A DNA stretch of 64,000 bases from the NCBI RefSeq assembly GCF_019578655.1, contig NC_063256.1, positions 2,790,001 to 2,854,000 of the forward strand. The letters run 5' to 3'. The stretch comes from Ricinus communis (Eukaryota > Streptophyta > Magnoliopsida > Malpighiales > Euphorbiaceae). The notes under the pieces are model-generated. The model saw only the letters and a list, made by a program, of their open reading frames with translations, had not been told where the DNA came from and ran no database searches. The translations under genes were made by a program, and so were the position numbers. Below are positions 39,501-51,320 of the stretch, in pieces (positions within the stretch are counted from its first letter, which is position 1; every line of letters starts with the position of its first letter).

Positions 39501-42500
39501 ACTTAAATGGCTCCTGAGGCAAATGAACAGATACAGGAGAGATATAAAAATATGTCATAAATATAGAACTATTTTTCTATTATAAAAGTACAGCATTGAA
39601 TTACTAAGATGCTTGTCAAAAGCATAAGTTTTTCCCGACCCTCCTAAATGCATACAACCATATAATAATAATGGAATGAAGAAAGAGCATACCGTACATA
39701 AGTTTCATTAAAGAAAGATAGTTTTATGCTAATGATAATAAAATAATTTCAAAATTTTAAACTTCTGACAAAGAGCATAATATGTTTTTTTCTTCAGACA
39801 ACATACTTCTGAAGTTTCAAGAAGTGAGATAAAAGCATATTCTCAAAAATTCAGAAAAGTAGAATTGTTCAATTAAAAAAGTTCAAGATAGTAAAATTAT
39901 TCACACAGCTGAAAAAAAAATTCATTTAAGATTAGCAAAAGAATAAGAGGTACAACATTTAAATTTTAAAAATAAAATTGTCTCCAAATTAGTTAATTGG
40001 AAAGACATCTTTCACCAAACTGCTGACAGCATTTAGACCTTGCTCCTACTCATAATTAACATCCAGGGCAGGAAACACTGCGTGTGTTTTCCCTGAAGTA
40101 AGACCTTCATGGAATTATTCTCAAAAGAAAAAAATTCCTTAATGGATTCACCAATCCTCGAGTAGGACAAACTCTCATGACACTGGGATAATAAGACTAA
40201 ACAAGATGTTGGAAAGTAACCCTTCAAAGCTAAATTCAATGTCTAGTTCTAGGTATACTGGTATTGTCAAATTATAAAACAGGGATCTCTCATAGGTTAA
40301 GGCTTAGGTCTTCTGATAACACATGCAGCATCACAATATAGATATACTACATAGATTTGGACAACTTTACCAGTTAGACAACACATCTTAATGAGGCAAC
40401 AAGCCTGCATGTCGATGAGTTCATCCCAGATAATAACTAATATTATCATTTTTTTTATTTAGTACAAATTGTATTTGATAAAAAAACTCTACTCAATATG
40501 GTCAATCCTACTTATTCAACAGATTTTATTGATCGATACAGGTTAATTTTCTGTTACAATAAAGTGAAGAAACAATAGCTGGTCAACTGCTGCTTCGATA
40601 GCTGCAATAGCTATAACAAAAACTGAAAAGAGATATTGCTCGTGGAAGTCCATGGTTTCTGCTTAACCAGTCAGGTCAGCTTGCCTTTGGTGTACGCCCC
40701 TCCCACCCCACCCCAAACAGCCAACTCTCCCAGTAAAGAATCGGAGCCTCACAAACACTGACTAATATGCTCCTCTCATCTTTCTTCATTCATGAATTGA
40801 TATTCTAGTGTCCTAGGTGTAGAGGAACCACAAAAGTCCATCCCAAACTTGGCAGTTGAACTCTACTCCGATGCAATATAGTAAAAGAGAAGTAGTATAA
40901 TAGAAAAGAATAGAGTACCTCAGAAATAGTTGCACTCATCAACGGACCACCATACTCTCTTTTTTCCATCTAATTGGTTACTGACCCACAGCATGTGATG
41001 CATGGTAATCCATGTCCAATACAACATTACATTTGTCCAAAAACAAAAATCGGTATCAACTAGCTCATATTTCTACATCAACAAGCTCATAATGCATTGA
41101 GGCCAAAAGAGGGAAAAAGAAAAAGGAGAAGAGGCATCTAGAACCAACCACCAGAAGGGAATTTTTTTAAACACCCCGTAACAACCTCCTATGGAAATTC
41201 TTTCTCAATCATATATTTCATTTCCGACTTGCTACATTTTGAAGTCCCTTTTATGCTCTTCTCTACTGACTAAGGTACTGTCTTTCTATCACCATGTAGC
41301 ATGTTTCATGTTTTAACAAGCTCCCGATAATTATAAAATAAATTAACTTGTGCACCACCTGTATTTGCATATCAGATACAGCAATCGCCTGTTAAGGGTA
41401 CTACATCCATCATAAACACAAGTTTAATGACTGAACAAACCTGATCAATAACTCTCTCATCATATAGAACTTGAGAACTAAAGATGCCAACAGAGGCTCC
41501 TAAACTTGATGAGGATACAGCCATCTCAGGAGCTAAAAAAACTTGCGTGTATGATCCAAATGGAAATTTTGCATCAAGGTACTCTTCATAATGGCTGTGG
41601 AAAGTGCAATGCAGTAAGGAAACAGCCCAAGCTCTAGAATGCCAAAACTAAAAACATTTAAAAGAAGAAAAGAAAGTTAATTGGCTAAGATAACAAACTT
41701 GAATGCATTATGGAAAAACTCCACAGTGTTCTGAAGCTTTGACATATTAGCTGGCAAGCACATATGCGATATGAAACCCACGTAGGGATCAGGAAGGATT
41801 TCAAATGGTGCAACCACTAATGATATGCATTGAGCAGTTACAGGAACATCTAATCTGTAGACATACGTTTTGTGAGGAGGATCATTCTTGCTCAAAACCT
41901 GCAATGTAAAATAACGGTACACATATAATTAAGTAAACGAACTGTAAAAGCCTAATGTAGAACAAGTGTATTAATCAGTCAACAATACCAACTTATCATT
42001 GCTAATGGATCTTCATGACCATAGCAATGATCAAATAGTGCATAATTACACGATTTCAATTGCTACATGGAAAATGCCATTCTTTATTTATCTGGACAAA
42101 TGGGCAGGGCAGCATGCTAGTAGTATTTGTCCATGTATTCATTCGCAAACTTTAGAAGGCATAACATTAAGAGAGTATAATCCTGACCTTCAAAATTGAG
42201 AAGCATAATGAAAGCTTGGGATGAATTATTTAGGTCTACAACTGATTTAATACATCAGCAACTAAAAGAATAACACAGAAAGCTTCATGTGCACAATTTA
42301 GGCGAAATATAAAAAAAAGAAGCACCGAAAAACAAGTAAAATTTTATTCCAGGTTCTTCGCATATCTGCAAAGAGAGGCTACTGGCATGGTCATGCTAGG
42401 CCTGTTCTCCAAAAATTCCACTGATTTCATCAAAATTGAAGATCAACAGTTTTTACCTAACTTATCAATTAGATAACAGAATCATGTTTACATTCTGCTC

Positions 42501-45397
42501 CAAGCCCCAATTTTCCAGAAGTTAAAAGGCACCAAACTCCTAAGTATTATCCAACAGAAGGAAGAAACAATGGTTAGTGATTCCTCTCACCTCTTGCAAA
42601 GGTAACATTTATGCTTCTACTTCCTAACCATCTTCCATTTCAATTGCAAATCACAGAAAACTAAGGCTCTGTTTGTTTCAAAAAGATAACTGTTTCTAGA
42701 AAATATTTTCTGAAAAATAACTTGCTTAGAAAAATCACTTGAAAATTATCTTTTGATGTTTGAAGTGTTTTGAAAATTATTTAAAACTTATCAAAAATTT
42801 ATATTTTTTTTTTATAATATAATAAAAAGGTTAAAAGAAAAGCACACACACATTTCAATATTTTCCAATGGCCAAAAGTCATTGGAGGAAATTTCCGATG
42901 GTTAATAAGGTGCTAAGGGACATATATTATACGTTGTTTTCGTAAAAAGACATTTTCTCTGTTATAACTAGTATAAGTATGGAACATGACTTTCTCTTTT
43001 TAAAATGAGAATTCGTTTTCCTTGGAAATACATACCATAAAAATTTAGATTATTTAACATAAATTAAATTCTAAGACATAAGAAATTTCAACCATTGACC
43101 AACTTCCAAATAAAAAAATAAAGAAAACAGCATCTGAAAATTAGTAATAAAAACAGAAAACTAGTTACTATAAAATTAATAACAGTAGAACAGAATCAGT
43201 GAAATCTTTTGACCATTAACTAACCACTATGAAGTAAAGAAGATTTGAGAGATTAAATGTATATTTAAAAGTTTATAGAAACAGTCAAGATTGAGAAGAA
43301 TACTTATTGAAAACAATCCACCACATGGCAACTAAAATTTCTTAAAACTCTCAAAAATGAAAAAGAAGAAATTATTCAAAATGCACGAACAATATAGCTT
43401 AAGAACAAATATTTTGATAACAGAACATATAGCATAAGACATAAATATTTTGATAATAGTAACCTCCCAAATGACAATTACAATTCATATACAATAATGA
43501 GTAAGAAAAAATGTATACTTACCAGTATCAAATCATTTACATTATATAAACAATTATATTGATTTCAATCCTTCAATTCAAATTAATTAAGTAGTCACAA
43601 AGAGAATCAAACTCCAATACATGTCAAACCAAGCATATGAGAAAATCTACCATTCAATTAATATTCTATTTTCCATTCTCAGATCCTAACCAAATAAAGC
43701 GGCAACATATCCATTACAATGTACCCTCACTAAAATTAGGCATAAATAATTAATATCAATTGAACGTAAGTCATTAAGAACTTAGCCTCCAATCAAAATT
43801 GCGAAAGTCGACAAAGAGAAATGAATTCCACCCTCACTAATATTAGGCATAAATAATTAATATCAATTGAATATAAGTCATTAAGAACTTAGCTTTCAAT
43901 CAAAGTTGCAAAAGTTGACAGAGAAAATGAATTCCGCAGCTCTAGCTAAACATTTCTTTCTTGTATTTCTCTAGTCTTGTATACTAAGTTTAGGAACTAA
44001 TTACTTTTAAGTCGAAGATAATAATTTTGTTTGCATTTTCCTCTTTCAGCATTTATATCACCTCACATGAACACATCGAATCAATGTTAATTCCCCATTG
44101 GCACATTGATCTGTTCCTCCCTTAATAGGCTATATACATATTCCCAGTATAATGCATCCGAGTTAAACCATATAATTTTGAGTTACTTCCTTTTTAGCCT
44201 TAAGTTCTTCAATTTACTATTCACAAAAGTTTTCCTCCAAGTCTTACTTTTCTTGCTTATGGAATAAGACATTGGTAAACTTCTAATGTATCATACTATT
44301 ATTAACCAACCTACCTCTATTGAATTACTTGAATTTTGCAATATCGACATGAACAGGCCCCAAAATATTTGTATATAAATGCCTTACTACTCTTTTCTTA
44401 TTCCTTAATTAGTAATTTAAAAAAGAAACAAAAAATAGTCTTCCAATGATTTAACTTACAAACATCATATAAACTTGATTGCAAAACTTAGGGGATTTAA
44501 TGAATAGTACATGTCAAAGCCATTTTTCCAACAAGGTCCAAGAAGACTCTTTGGAAGCTAAAGGGGTTGACAGAATAGATTGCAAGGGATACTTCCACAT
44601 CTAAGCTGATAAGGAAACTGATGTCAAATTCATTACTTAGGTGAAGGAAATGCAAAAATTTTAAAGAGTTTTCACCTTCATTGGACTTATTGCAAAGAAA
44701 ACAAATTGGGAATGTGACATTTGTTTTGATTTTTTAAGAATAGTATTCTATTATGTTTTAGTGAATTAAACATATATTTATTATTCTGTTTTAAATAGAA
44801 GAAAAGGTTAATGGCCAAGGAGAGTTTCAACATGTGCGCTATATGCATACACTTTAAGTACGCTCCAAAAACAAAAAAGCATGAAGTGAAGGAGGCATTT
44901 ACAAAAGCAGAAGGATAACCAAATTGGGTGCACTTGGCAACCAAAATATGAAGTTCATTTCTAGAGGCTCTCAAGCTGCTCTAGTCTAAATGTCAATCCA
45001 TAGAAAGAAAGCTATCTCTAAAGAGTAATCTTGTCCACTTTGTAAAAGATGGAAATTGGTCCAAAAACATTCAGCAAATATGTATGTAATTTAGTTGAAA
45101 GTATCATATCACCTCAAATTTCCATCTATATCAATCTAGTTGGTGGATCAGCATCTAGAGATCTATTATTCTAAAATGAATCTAAATCATCTTCCCAAAT
45201 AAGAACTCTTCCTAAATCATATCAATCTCAATTTTTTGATACCTACTGATTCAACGGCTATCTATAACTCATCATCCTATAAAAAGCAAGGAATAACTTC
45301 CACAAATTAGGAGGTTATGAACCAACCTCCAAATTTAATCTAGTTCAACAAAGCCTCGATCCCGAAGATGCGTGCGGTGAGCGTGAATTGAACACGC

Positions 45398-45432
<35 letters not shown>

Positions 45433-48200
45433 AAGCTATCCCCGCAAGTTATGCACCAACCGGGAATCGGACCCGGAGTTAGAAAGGAAGTTATCTAATA
45501 AGTTTAAAGAGAAATTCCATGTATGGTTATTAGTCCCAAATGCAACATAACTAAGAACGAATCATCTTATGGCTTGTAAGTCTAAATTTGAGAACATAAA
45601 TCATCTATGAACACTCATGTCCGTCAAGCATTTTCTCAACTCATGTATCTTATCTAGGGTAAAATGGTGTTAAAATAGAATATGTGGTATAAAAATAGAG
45701 AATCTATTTTTTTTTTCCAAACGAAAAAGAGATCTTGGAGCAGGGGTTATCAGTTAACCTAGAAGAACTATCTTAGATCATTCATAAGAGTACTCCTTAT
45801 ATGCCTCTTTATTAAATCATAAATAATTAACTTTCTATTTTAATTTCTTGAAATGTGAGTGTACTCCGACAAAATTCTCTATTTTACTCCCTATATAACT
45901 TTTCAATAATAAAGTAAAAAAGAAAGAGAATTAAGTAGGTAGAGAAAATGCGACTCTTACAGAAAAAGGATGAAAAAAGTAAAAAAGAGAAATAATATAA
46001 TATATTTAAGAATTAGTTTCTCCCTCTTTAAGTTTAAGGAGATAGAATGTGGTTCTTAAATCATTCTAGGAAGGAAGAAGAATTAGGGAGTCTCCTGGTA
46101 GCTTAACTTTTGCATATGCTCCCTGTAATAGAGAATGAGCATAACTTAAAAGTTTGTTGGGGAGCTCTTATGTGATTGAAAATCTTATATCCAATGCTCC
46201 ACAACATGTTTTTCAAGAAAAATAGTACAATCATCCTTTACCATCTAAAAAGATCTACGAAAATTTTCATTTTGTCTCCATCCATTAAAGAGCAACATTT
46301 TGACTTAATATCGATTGCAATAGCACAAAAGGATGAATATAAAATAAGTAAAATTTAAGCATTTATTTTCATTTACTTTTCATCACAGACAACCAGTAAA
46401 TTCAGTATTATTAACTACGAAATCATCATTAGCAAGAATTTAAAATGTAAAGTGGAAGAATAAGAATAAGTATACCAGAATTGAAAAGGTGAATACTTTT
46501 GACAACAAAGCCTAGATATGACATTGAGATTAGAAATTGATGATTATTCAATAAACTGAGGCCATAATACAATTTCTAATTACAAGATATAACTGAAGCA
46601 TCATAAGAAGCTTCAACGTCCAGATACCAAATATATAGTTTCTCATAGAACCATTCTCACCTGGTACAGTAAACTTCCAGTACTAACTGCAACAAGGTGA
46701 TGGGCAACGGTGAACTCCAGATCAAAGCTGAATATGCAACATTATAAGTAGCTATAAAAAGAAAAGGACTGCAAATCACAAATGTCGCAAAACTATAACT
46801 AAGAAGAACGGAACCAAGCAGTTCATACCAGCAACGCTGAGAACCTTCATCAAAACAAGGGAACCAGCACCTTGCACGCCTTATCTGGTTATCAGTGTGA
46901 AGCACGTTATCCTTAAAATGAATTCCTGTCTCTGCTTTCTCTACCCAATAAACGATACGAACTAGTTTCACATTCTGCATCCAACATCAACCTACATGAG
47001 AAACCAAAAAGGTATAACCTCATCATGACAACTCATGCTCAAACCATACAAACACACCAAGATTTTAAACAATAAAATAAATGAAGAACATAATGCCTAT
47101 TTCAAAAGTATGAACTCCTTAATATAATGCACTTTATTACAGCAAATGGGACCGAAATAAATAACCACATGAGCTCCTATAAAATTCAATGAGCCCAATT
47201 AGGAACTGGGACTTTCAATCAAATACCAATTGATGAAACCGCAGTAAGAACGGAGGCACTTTCTAACAGTAAATGTAGGCATTTTCTAACAGTAAATGGA
47301 AGCCAACTAAGTACTCACGAGTTTAATGACACCAGGTTCAAATTGGAACCTTCTATCAAATTTCTCAACAAATAGAAACTCACATTGAAACACTAACAAC
47401 CAACAATGGAGGCACTTTTTAGCAGTAAAGGAGAGCACTCTCTAGTTGTATAAAAGGCACTTCGTAACTGTAAATGGAACCCAAATAAAGAAACGCAAAC
47501 TCGCCCACTCCACTCTAGGAATGTCGGTCAAAATTCTCAAAAAATACAAAAGCACGACACCCAGTAACTAACATACAAAAAGCCAAAATAAAACCCAAAA
47601 AAATGGAAAAGGCTAGAATTAGGATAAGCCATAGTAACCTGCTTATTAGCATCAGCACCGCTATCGAAGCTCAATTGATCATGTTGTTGTTGTTCATTAG
47701 GAGCCCTAAAAGCGGCTTTACAGCAATTAATAAGCAAATTGGGAACCAATTCTTTCTCAAGAGCAGACACGTAAGCAGAACCAGCAGCATCAGCAGCTGC
47801 ACTAGTATTAGTCACCCAACTCCATCTCTTTTCACTTTCCACATTTTGCTGACGTGGATAATATTCAAACTCCGTAGCCTCTCCATCCACAAACACATTC
47901 TCTATCCCTAAATTCTCCGCATGTAGCCCTACTATCCCTATATCTGGCACTGCAATTTCCAATTCTGTGTACCTACACACCCAAACAACAGAAACAAACA
48001 CAAAATCAATTCACGGCAAAACCCTAAAAGTTAAAAAAACTGAAAAACAATTCAAGAAATGATGAAACCCTAACGGTAACGGACCCGTAGATTTGGCGCT
48101 TATCAATGTCAATAGAGAGGCAGAGCTTTTGATGACGGACTACAGCTCCGGAGTTATCCGGCTTCGAGTCTTCGTTCTTCGGCTTGCGCGGCTTCGCCAT
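24594..48200 (-). CDS. TAF2: TAF2, transcription initiation factor TFIID subunit 2 (complete, 25 exons, 1,415 aa)
   Basis: TAF2 is a TFIID subunit that helps bind core promoters in the nucleus. Exons in coding order: 48200-48085, 47972-47639, 46974-46829, 46727-46661, 41898-41699, 41594-41441, 39091-39007, 38900-38809, 37755-37630, 37551-37498, 37229-37164, 35152-35055, 34956-34618, 34539-34452, 32744-32619, 32532-32476, 31850-31771, 31679-31637, 29775-29689, 28843-28754, 26856-26798, 26726-26636, 26554-26389, 26310-26127, 25893-24594. All introns are GT-AG and the total, 4,248 nt, is exactly 1,416 codons. Residues 1-38 give MAKPRKPKN...[12 protein letters not shown], characteristic of plant TAF2. 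An M1-aminopeptidase-like region follows to about 500; where active enzymes have HELAHQWFG this has FALAKQWFG (349-357), so no zinc site. A helical-repeat-like region runs to about 980. The single 1,300-nt last exon encodes a disordered tail with 9-residue repeats (1074-1121) and a Lys-rich likely NLS (1299-1344). Confidence 0.95.
25479..25622 (-). repeat. 27-bp coding minisatellite in the last exon of TAF2
   Basis: About 5.3 imperfect copies of a 27-bp unit encode EQKTVSxNx nonapeptides (residues 1074-1121 of TAF2). The two central units are nearly identical. Because 27 is a multiple of three, copy-number change keeps the frame. The repeat sits in a predicted disordered, polar tail between the helical-repeat region and the Lys-rich segment. 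Confidence 0.9.
29117..29216. repeat. 50-bp tandem duplication in TAF2 intron 19
   Basis: Two adjacent 50-bp units, 29117-29166 and 29167-29216, differ at a single position by eye. The near-identity points to a recent duplication. It is intronic and does not touch splice sites. Confidence 0.93.
29911..30241 (+). mobile_element. TRIM (terminal-repeat retrotransposon in miniature) in TAF2 intron 18
   Basis: Two direct terminal repeats of 124 and 126 bp, 29911-30034 and 30116-30241, flank an 81-bp core with no coding capacity. The 3' repeat starts TGTTAGAAG and both end in TTTATCA; the first begins TA instead of TG. Just after the 5' repeat, TAGTATTAGAGC matches 10 of 12 bases of the initiator-Met primer-binding consensus. 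A purine-rich run (GCGTGAGGGACGG) sits just before the 3' repeat. Each LTR carries a TATATATAAG promoter-like motif. Flanks are A-rich (AAAAA before, AAAAC after), compatible with a 4-5 bp target duplication. The element lies antisense to TAF2. It would need reverse transcriptase supplied by another element. Confidence 0.85.
30380..31542. mobile_element. Non-autonomous hAT-like element in TAF2 intron 18
   Basis: The block begins TAGAGATGGCA and ends in its partial inverse CATCTCTA, giving 8-bp terminal inverted repeats. It is flanked by imperfect 8-bp direct repeats (GTCCAGAG at 30372-30379, GTCCAAAA at 31543-31550; 6 of 8 match), the target-duplication length typical of hAT transposons. The interior is AT-rich, non-coding and built partly of degenerate TTTCAGGTTCAAGT-like repeats near both ends. 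Similar TAGGGATGGCA-ended repeats are common in plant genomes (from memory). No transposase frame is present, so movement would have needed one in trans. Confidence 0.65.
43724..43936. repeat. 107-bp tandem duplication in TAF2 intron 4
   Basis: Two adjacent copies starting CCCTCACTAA at 43724 and 43831 match over about 107 bp with around ten substitutions or small indels, so the duplication is older than the 50-bp one in intron 19. It is non-coding. Confidence 0.88.
45373..45445 (-). tRNA. tRNA-Phe (anticodon GAA)
   Basis: The minus strand gives a full 73-nt cloverleaf. The acceptor GCGGGGA pairs with TCACCGC, with discriminator A at 45373. The D arm is AGCTTAGTTGGGAGAGC, the anticodon loop CTGAAGA carries GAA, and the T arm is GCGTG-TTCAATT-CACGC. 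It matches the nuclear plant tRNA-Phe closely. The D-stem change relative to the usual GCTC makes a U-G wobble, and two T-loop/stem changes are tolerated. It is not the plastid or mitochondrial tRNA-Phe. The internal A and B boxes are therefore present. It lies in TAF2 intron 4, in the same orientation as TAF2. No T4 run follows immediately; the nearest obvious T run downstream is about 100 nt away, which makes efficient termination uncertain. Confidence 0.95.
45452..45476 (-). pseudogene. tRNA-Gly 3'-end fragment next to tRNA-Phe
   Basis: On the minus strand, 25 nt read CCGGGTCCGATTCCCGG followed by TTGGTGCA. This is the T arm and 3' acceptor strand of a tRNA-Gly-type tRNA. The 5' half, D arm and anticodon arm are absent upstream. 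The fragment ends six bases before the first base of tRNA-Phe. It keeps a B-box-like sequence (GGGTCCGATTCCC) but no A box, so it is not itself an expressible tRNA. Assignment to Gly rests on resemblance from memory. Confidence 0.7.
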
Positions 48201-48260
48201 GGCTGAGTGTAATGTGGTATAGATGTGTATTAGCGCGCTTGATTGGGAGGGAAATGGGGT

Positions 48261-48270
48261 TTATTTATAG
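48261..48270 (-). promoter_or_regulatory. TATA box of TAF2
   Basis: On the minus strand CTATAAATAA lies 61-70 bases before the ATG at 48200. With a usual spacing the transcript would start around 48230-48240, giving a short 5' UTR of about 30-40 nt. No upstream ATG lies in that leader. The exact start is inferred. Confidence 0.6.
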
Positions 48271-49625
48271 AGAGGTGCTTAGAGTTGGAGATGTTGGTTT
48301 ATGATTGTGCCTAGTGTGATTAGTTGATCTGGTGCGTACACGTTGAGGACTGAGGTTTTTTATCAACGGTTAATTTTGTGTCCTCGTTGACTGGGCCGAT
48401 TACTAGGCCCAATAGCAAGAGGAAACGAATGAATCAGGTGCGGTGCGTGTGATATTTAAATATTTCCCGAAAAGGTCCATGAAAATAGATTAAATGTTTA
48501 AATATCCAGTTACCAAAATAAAATAGGTATAAGTTCAGAATGATCCCTAGACTTTGTCTTTATACAAATTAATCCTTCTTATTATTAAATTAATATGAAA
48601 TTTTAGTGCAATTGATGGTAGTGCTATTAAAAAACTTTCTTTATGATTTTAAACATTTTAATAAATCAATTCCTTCTTTCTTCTCTAAAAAAAAAAAAAT
48701 TATATATCTTTCTCTACCACCTTTTTGCCTAAAATCATTAAATTAAGTTTCTTATTTAAAAGAATAAAAAAAGCTAATGAAGAAATATGAGGTATTGATC
48801 TTTGGCAGTGGATGGAAAACTTAATAGTATAAATCGAATTTCTTATGCCAACATTTAACATGAAATGATGATTAATAAAACATTCAAGTTATGTAAGAAT
48901 GGGTAATTAATTCTATTTATTGTTAATGAAAAGTTAGTGGGTAAATTTATTTTTATTTTTTCTTATTATTCTTTTATCCATAAATCATGGCTTGTTATTC
49001 CACATCAGATACTAACATGGAAACCTAATCAGTAACAAATTATTTCTAGTGGATGTATTTGAATCTTGGCTACAGCACAATGCCAAGGCAGATGACTAAT
49101 TGCTTTTAAATTCATCATCGTATATTTTGTTAATGATGTGTTCTTTTTTTTAACATGCTTCCACTAGCAATACTGTAACAAAATTAATATCAAACCAATT
49201 TTTCATTTTATATGCATAATGTTCCAGTATATTTTGGTGAGAATTGCAGTGGAAAAGTAGCAGAGGGTGACAAGAAATTGCAAAATCTTGTTGGGTGTTC
49301 ATGAAAGGGTGCATGTAGCTATGAAGTTTCTTATTTAAGTGAGGATGTGAATTCGAAACCTGGAGCCAAGCTATGAGTGAAAGCTGTGTCATTAACTAGG
49401 CCAATAATAAATGGAATTTTTAGATAGATTTGGTGTATCAAGTTAGATAAATTAATTATATAATAATATATTATATTTGTATTAATTGATTGTTAATCAT
49501 CGATAGTTAATAATAAAAAATAAATCAATCAATATAAATATAATATTTAATAAATAATTTATATTTTAATATTTAATTCAATTTATTTACAAATGACGTG
49601 GTAGTTTTCTACAAATTTCTATAAA
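48271..49625. other. Divergent intergenic spacer upstream of TAF2
   Basis: AT-rich sequence between the TAF2 promoter and the copia element. No coding region, RNA gene or clear repeat is supported. Confidence 0.5.
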
Positions 49626-49673
49626 TGATTGAAGCCTGATCGTCTTCCCTGTGTTGGGCTGGAGGGGGAGATT
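49626..49673 (+). repeat. Copy of the copia 3' internal end, including the polypurine tract, outside the 5' LTR
   Basis: This 48-bp block matches 54497-54544, the segment between the pol stop codon and the 3' LTR, with only two differences. It includes the GGAGGGGGAGA polypurine tract. A normal retrotransposon has no such sequence before its 5' LTR. Upstream of 49625 the match ends abruptly. Confidence 0.9.
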
Positions 49674-50472
49674 TGTTATGGGTCCAGCCCATCTTGCAAT
49701 ATTTTCATTGCTTTTGGACACATATATTATGGGCTTTTATGATGAATTTGTTATGTTTTATTTTTGGGTCCACTTTGGCATGGGTTTTGTAGCTTCCAAG
49801 AGAAGTTTGTAGAGGCTATTGTGTAGACAATTAGTGTGTGAAGGGAGCAGCAATTTTCATATTGAAAACATACACAAAAGAGAGAGGAAACTAGAGAGCT
49901 CCAAAAGGGTGCTCTCCTGCTCGTTTTTCTCAGCACCAGTCCTAGTGTTTTGGTCGCCGGAGAAGATCCCACCGTTGGATTTTTCTGAAATTTTTTCAGC
50001 CTGTTGAGGACATACGGGGCTACATTCTAACCGTTCGGATCGTCAATTGGAGCTCCAGTTCATCGGGAATTGTCTCTGGACAGAGCTGCTGTTTTTGAGT
50101 GAAGTCTACACTTTTTGTTCTCTATTTCAATTCTCTTATTGTTGGTGTTTGTTGGTGGGTTGTGAATCCTTTATAGACTGATTTGGGGTTCTTTTTCCTT
50201 CAATTTATAAATAAAAAAAGTTAAGGATGGATTCCTCAAAAGGTCCCGTGGTTTTTACTCTTCACATCGAAGGGGTTTTCCACGTATAAATCGTGTGTGT
50301 TGTTTGCTGTTATTTTCTTTTGTTATAGCTAGTTATTTACTGCATTTAGTTGTTGGTTTCTTTTGTTAATTTGGTTGTGCGACAATTTGGGTTGATTGGA
50401 TTGCATAATTGGTTGGTTGTCTTGATTGTATGACATTGTGGGTGTCGTTGTGACCCCCTTCCGATCCCTACA
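49674..50472 (+). repeat. Copia 5' LTR
   Basis: A 799-bp terminal repeat with TGT...ACA ends, directly followed by the primer-binding site. It should contain the element's promoter and the R region; a TTATAAATAAAAAAAG segment near 50207-50220 is a plausible polyadenylation or TATA-like region. Confidence 0.92.
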
Positions 50473-50475
50473 ACT

Positions 50476-50488
50476 TGGTATCAGAGCC
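50476..50488 (+). promoter_or_regulatory. Copia primer-binding site (initiator tRNA-Met)
   Basis: TGGTATCAGAGCC begins three bases after the 5' LTR end. It is complementary to the 3' end of plant initiator tRNA-Met, the usual minus-strand primer of Ty1/copia elements. Confidence 0.93.
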
Positions 50489-50508
50489 GGAAGTTAATTA
50501 GTCATATT

Positions 50509-51320
50509 ATGGAGTCGAGTAGTAGTAATTTGATGGTTAAATTGACATCAACCAATTATTCTATTTGGAGACCTATGATGGAGGACTTGTTATATTGCAA
50601 GGACTTGTATGACCCAATTAAAACTATCACTAATTCGGATGGTAATGTTTCTAAACCAGATAAAATGGAAGAAAAAGATTGGGTAAAGTTGAAAAGAAAG
50701 ACTTTGGGGACTATTAGGCAATGGGTTGACATTAGCATATTCAACCATGTGTCATAAGAGTCCGACTCTTATGATTTGTGGAAGAAGTTGGAAGGTCTAT
50801 ATGAAAGGAAAACTGCTCATAACAAAGCTTCATTAATTAAAAGACTTGTTAATTTGAAACTTAAAGGTGGGAGGTCTGTTTCTGAACATCTTAGTGACTT
50901 CCGGGATATTATTAACAAGTTGACTACTATGAAGATTGTTCTTAATGATGAGTTACAGGCTTTGTTCTTGTTGAGTTCTTTGCCAGATAGTTGGGAGACC
51001 TTGGTTGTAACTATTAGTAACTCTGCTCTGGATGGCGTACTATCTTTAGATGTGATTAAAGAAAGCATGTTTAATGAAGAGATCAGAAGGAATGAGATGG
51101 GAGTTGACAATTCACAAGCTCTTGTTGTGGAGAACAGAGGAAGAAGGTCAGGGTCCCAAAGGCCGTGGTAACTCAAGGAGTAGGTCCAAATCCAGTGATG
51201 GGAGAAATGTGGCTACATGTCATTACTGCAAGAAGCCTGGTCATATCAAAAAATATTGTTTCCGCTTGAAAAGAGAACAAAGGAAGAAGCATGATTCACA
51301 AAAGGAAGGAGATGACAAAA
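50509..51320 (+). pseudogene. Copia gag remnant
   Basis: The reading frame starts MESSSSNLMVKLTSTNYSIW, typical of copia gag. A TAA stop at 50755-50757 interrupts it, it resumes in the same frame as ESDSYDLWKKLEGLY, and it shifts frame between about 51120 and 51171. Past the shift, a CCHC zinc knuckle (CHYCKKPGHIKKYC) lies near 51218-51259, followed by a basic stretch. The knuckle normally binds the element's RNA in the capsid-like particle. The stop and the shift mean no full Gag can be made. Confidence 0.9.
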
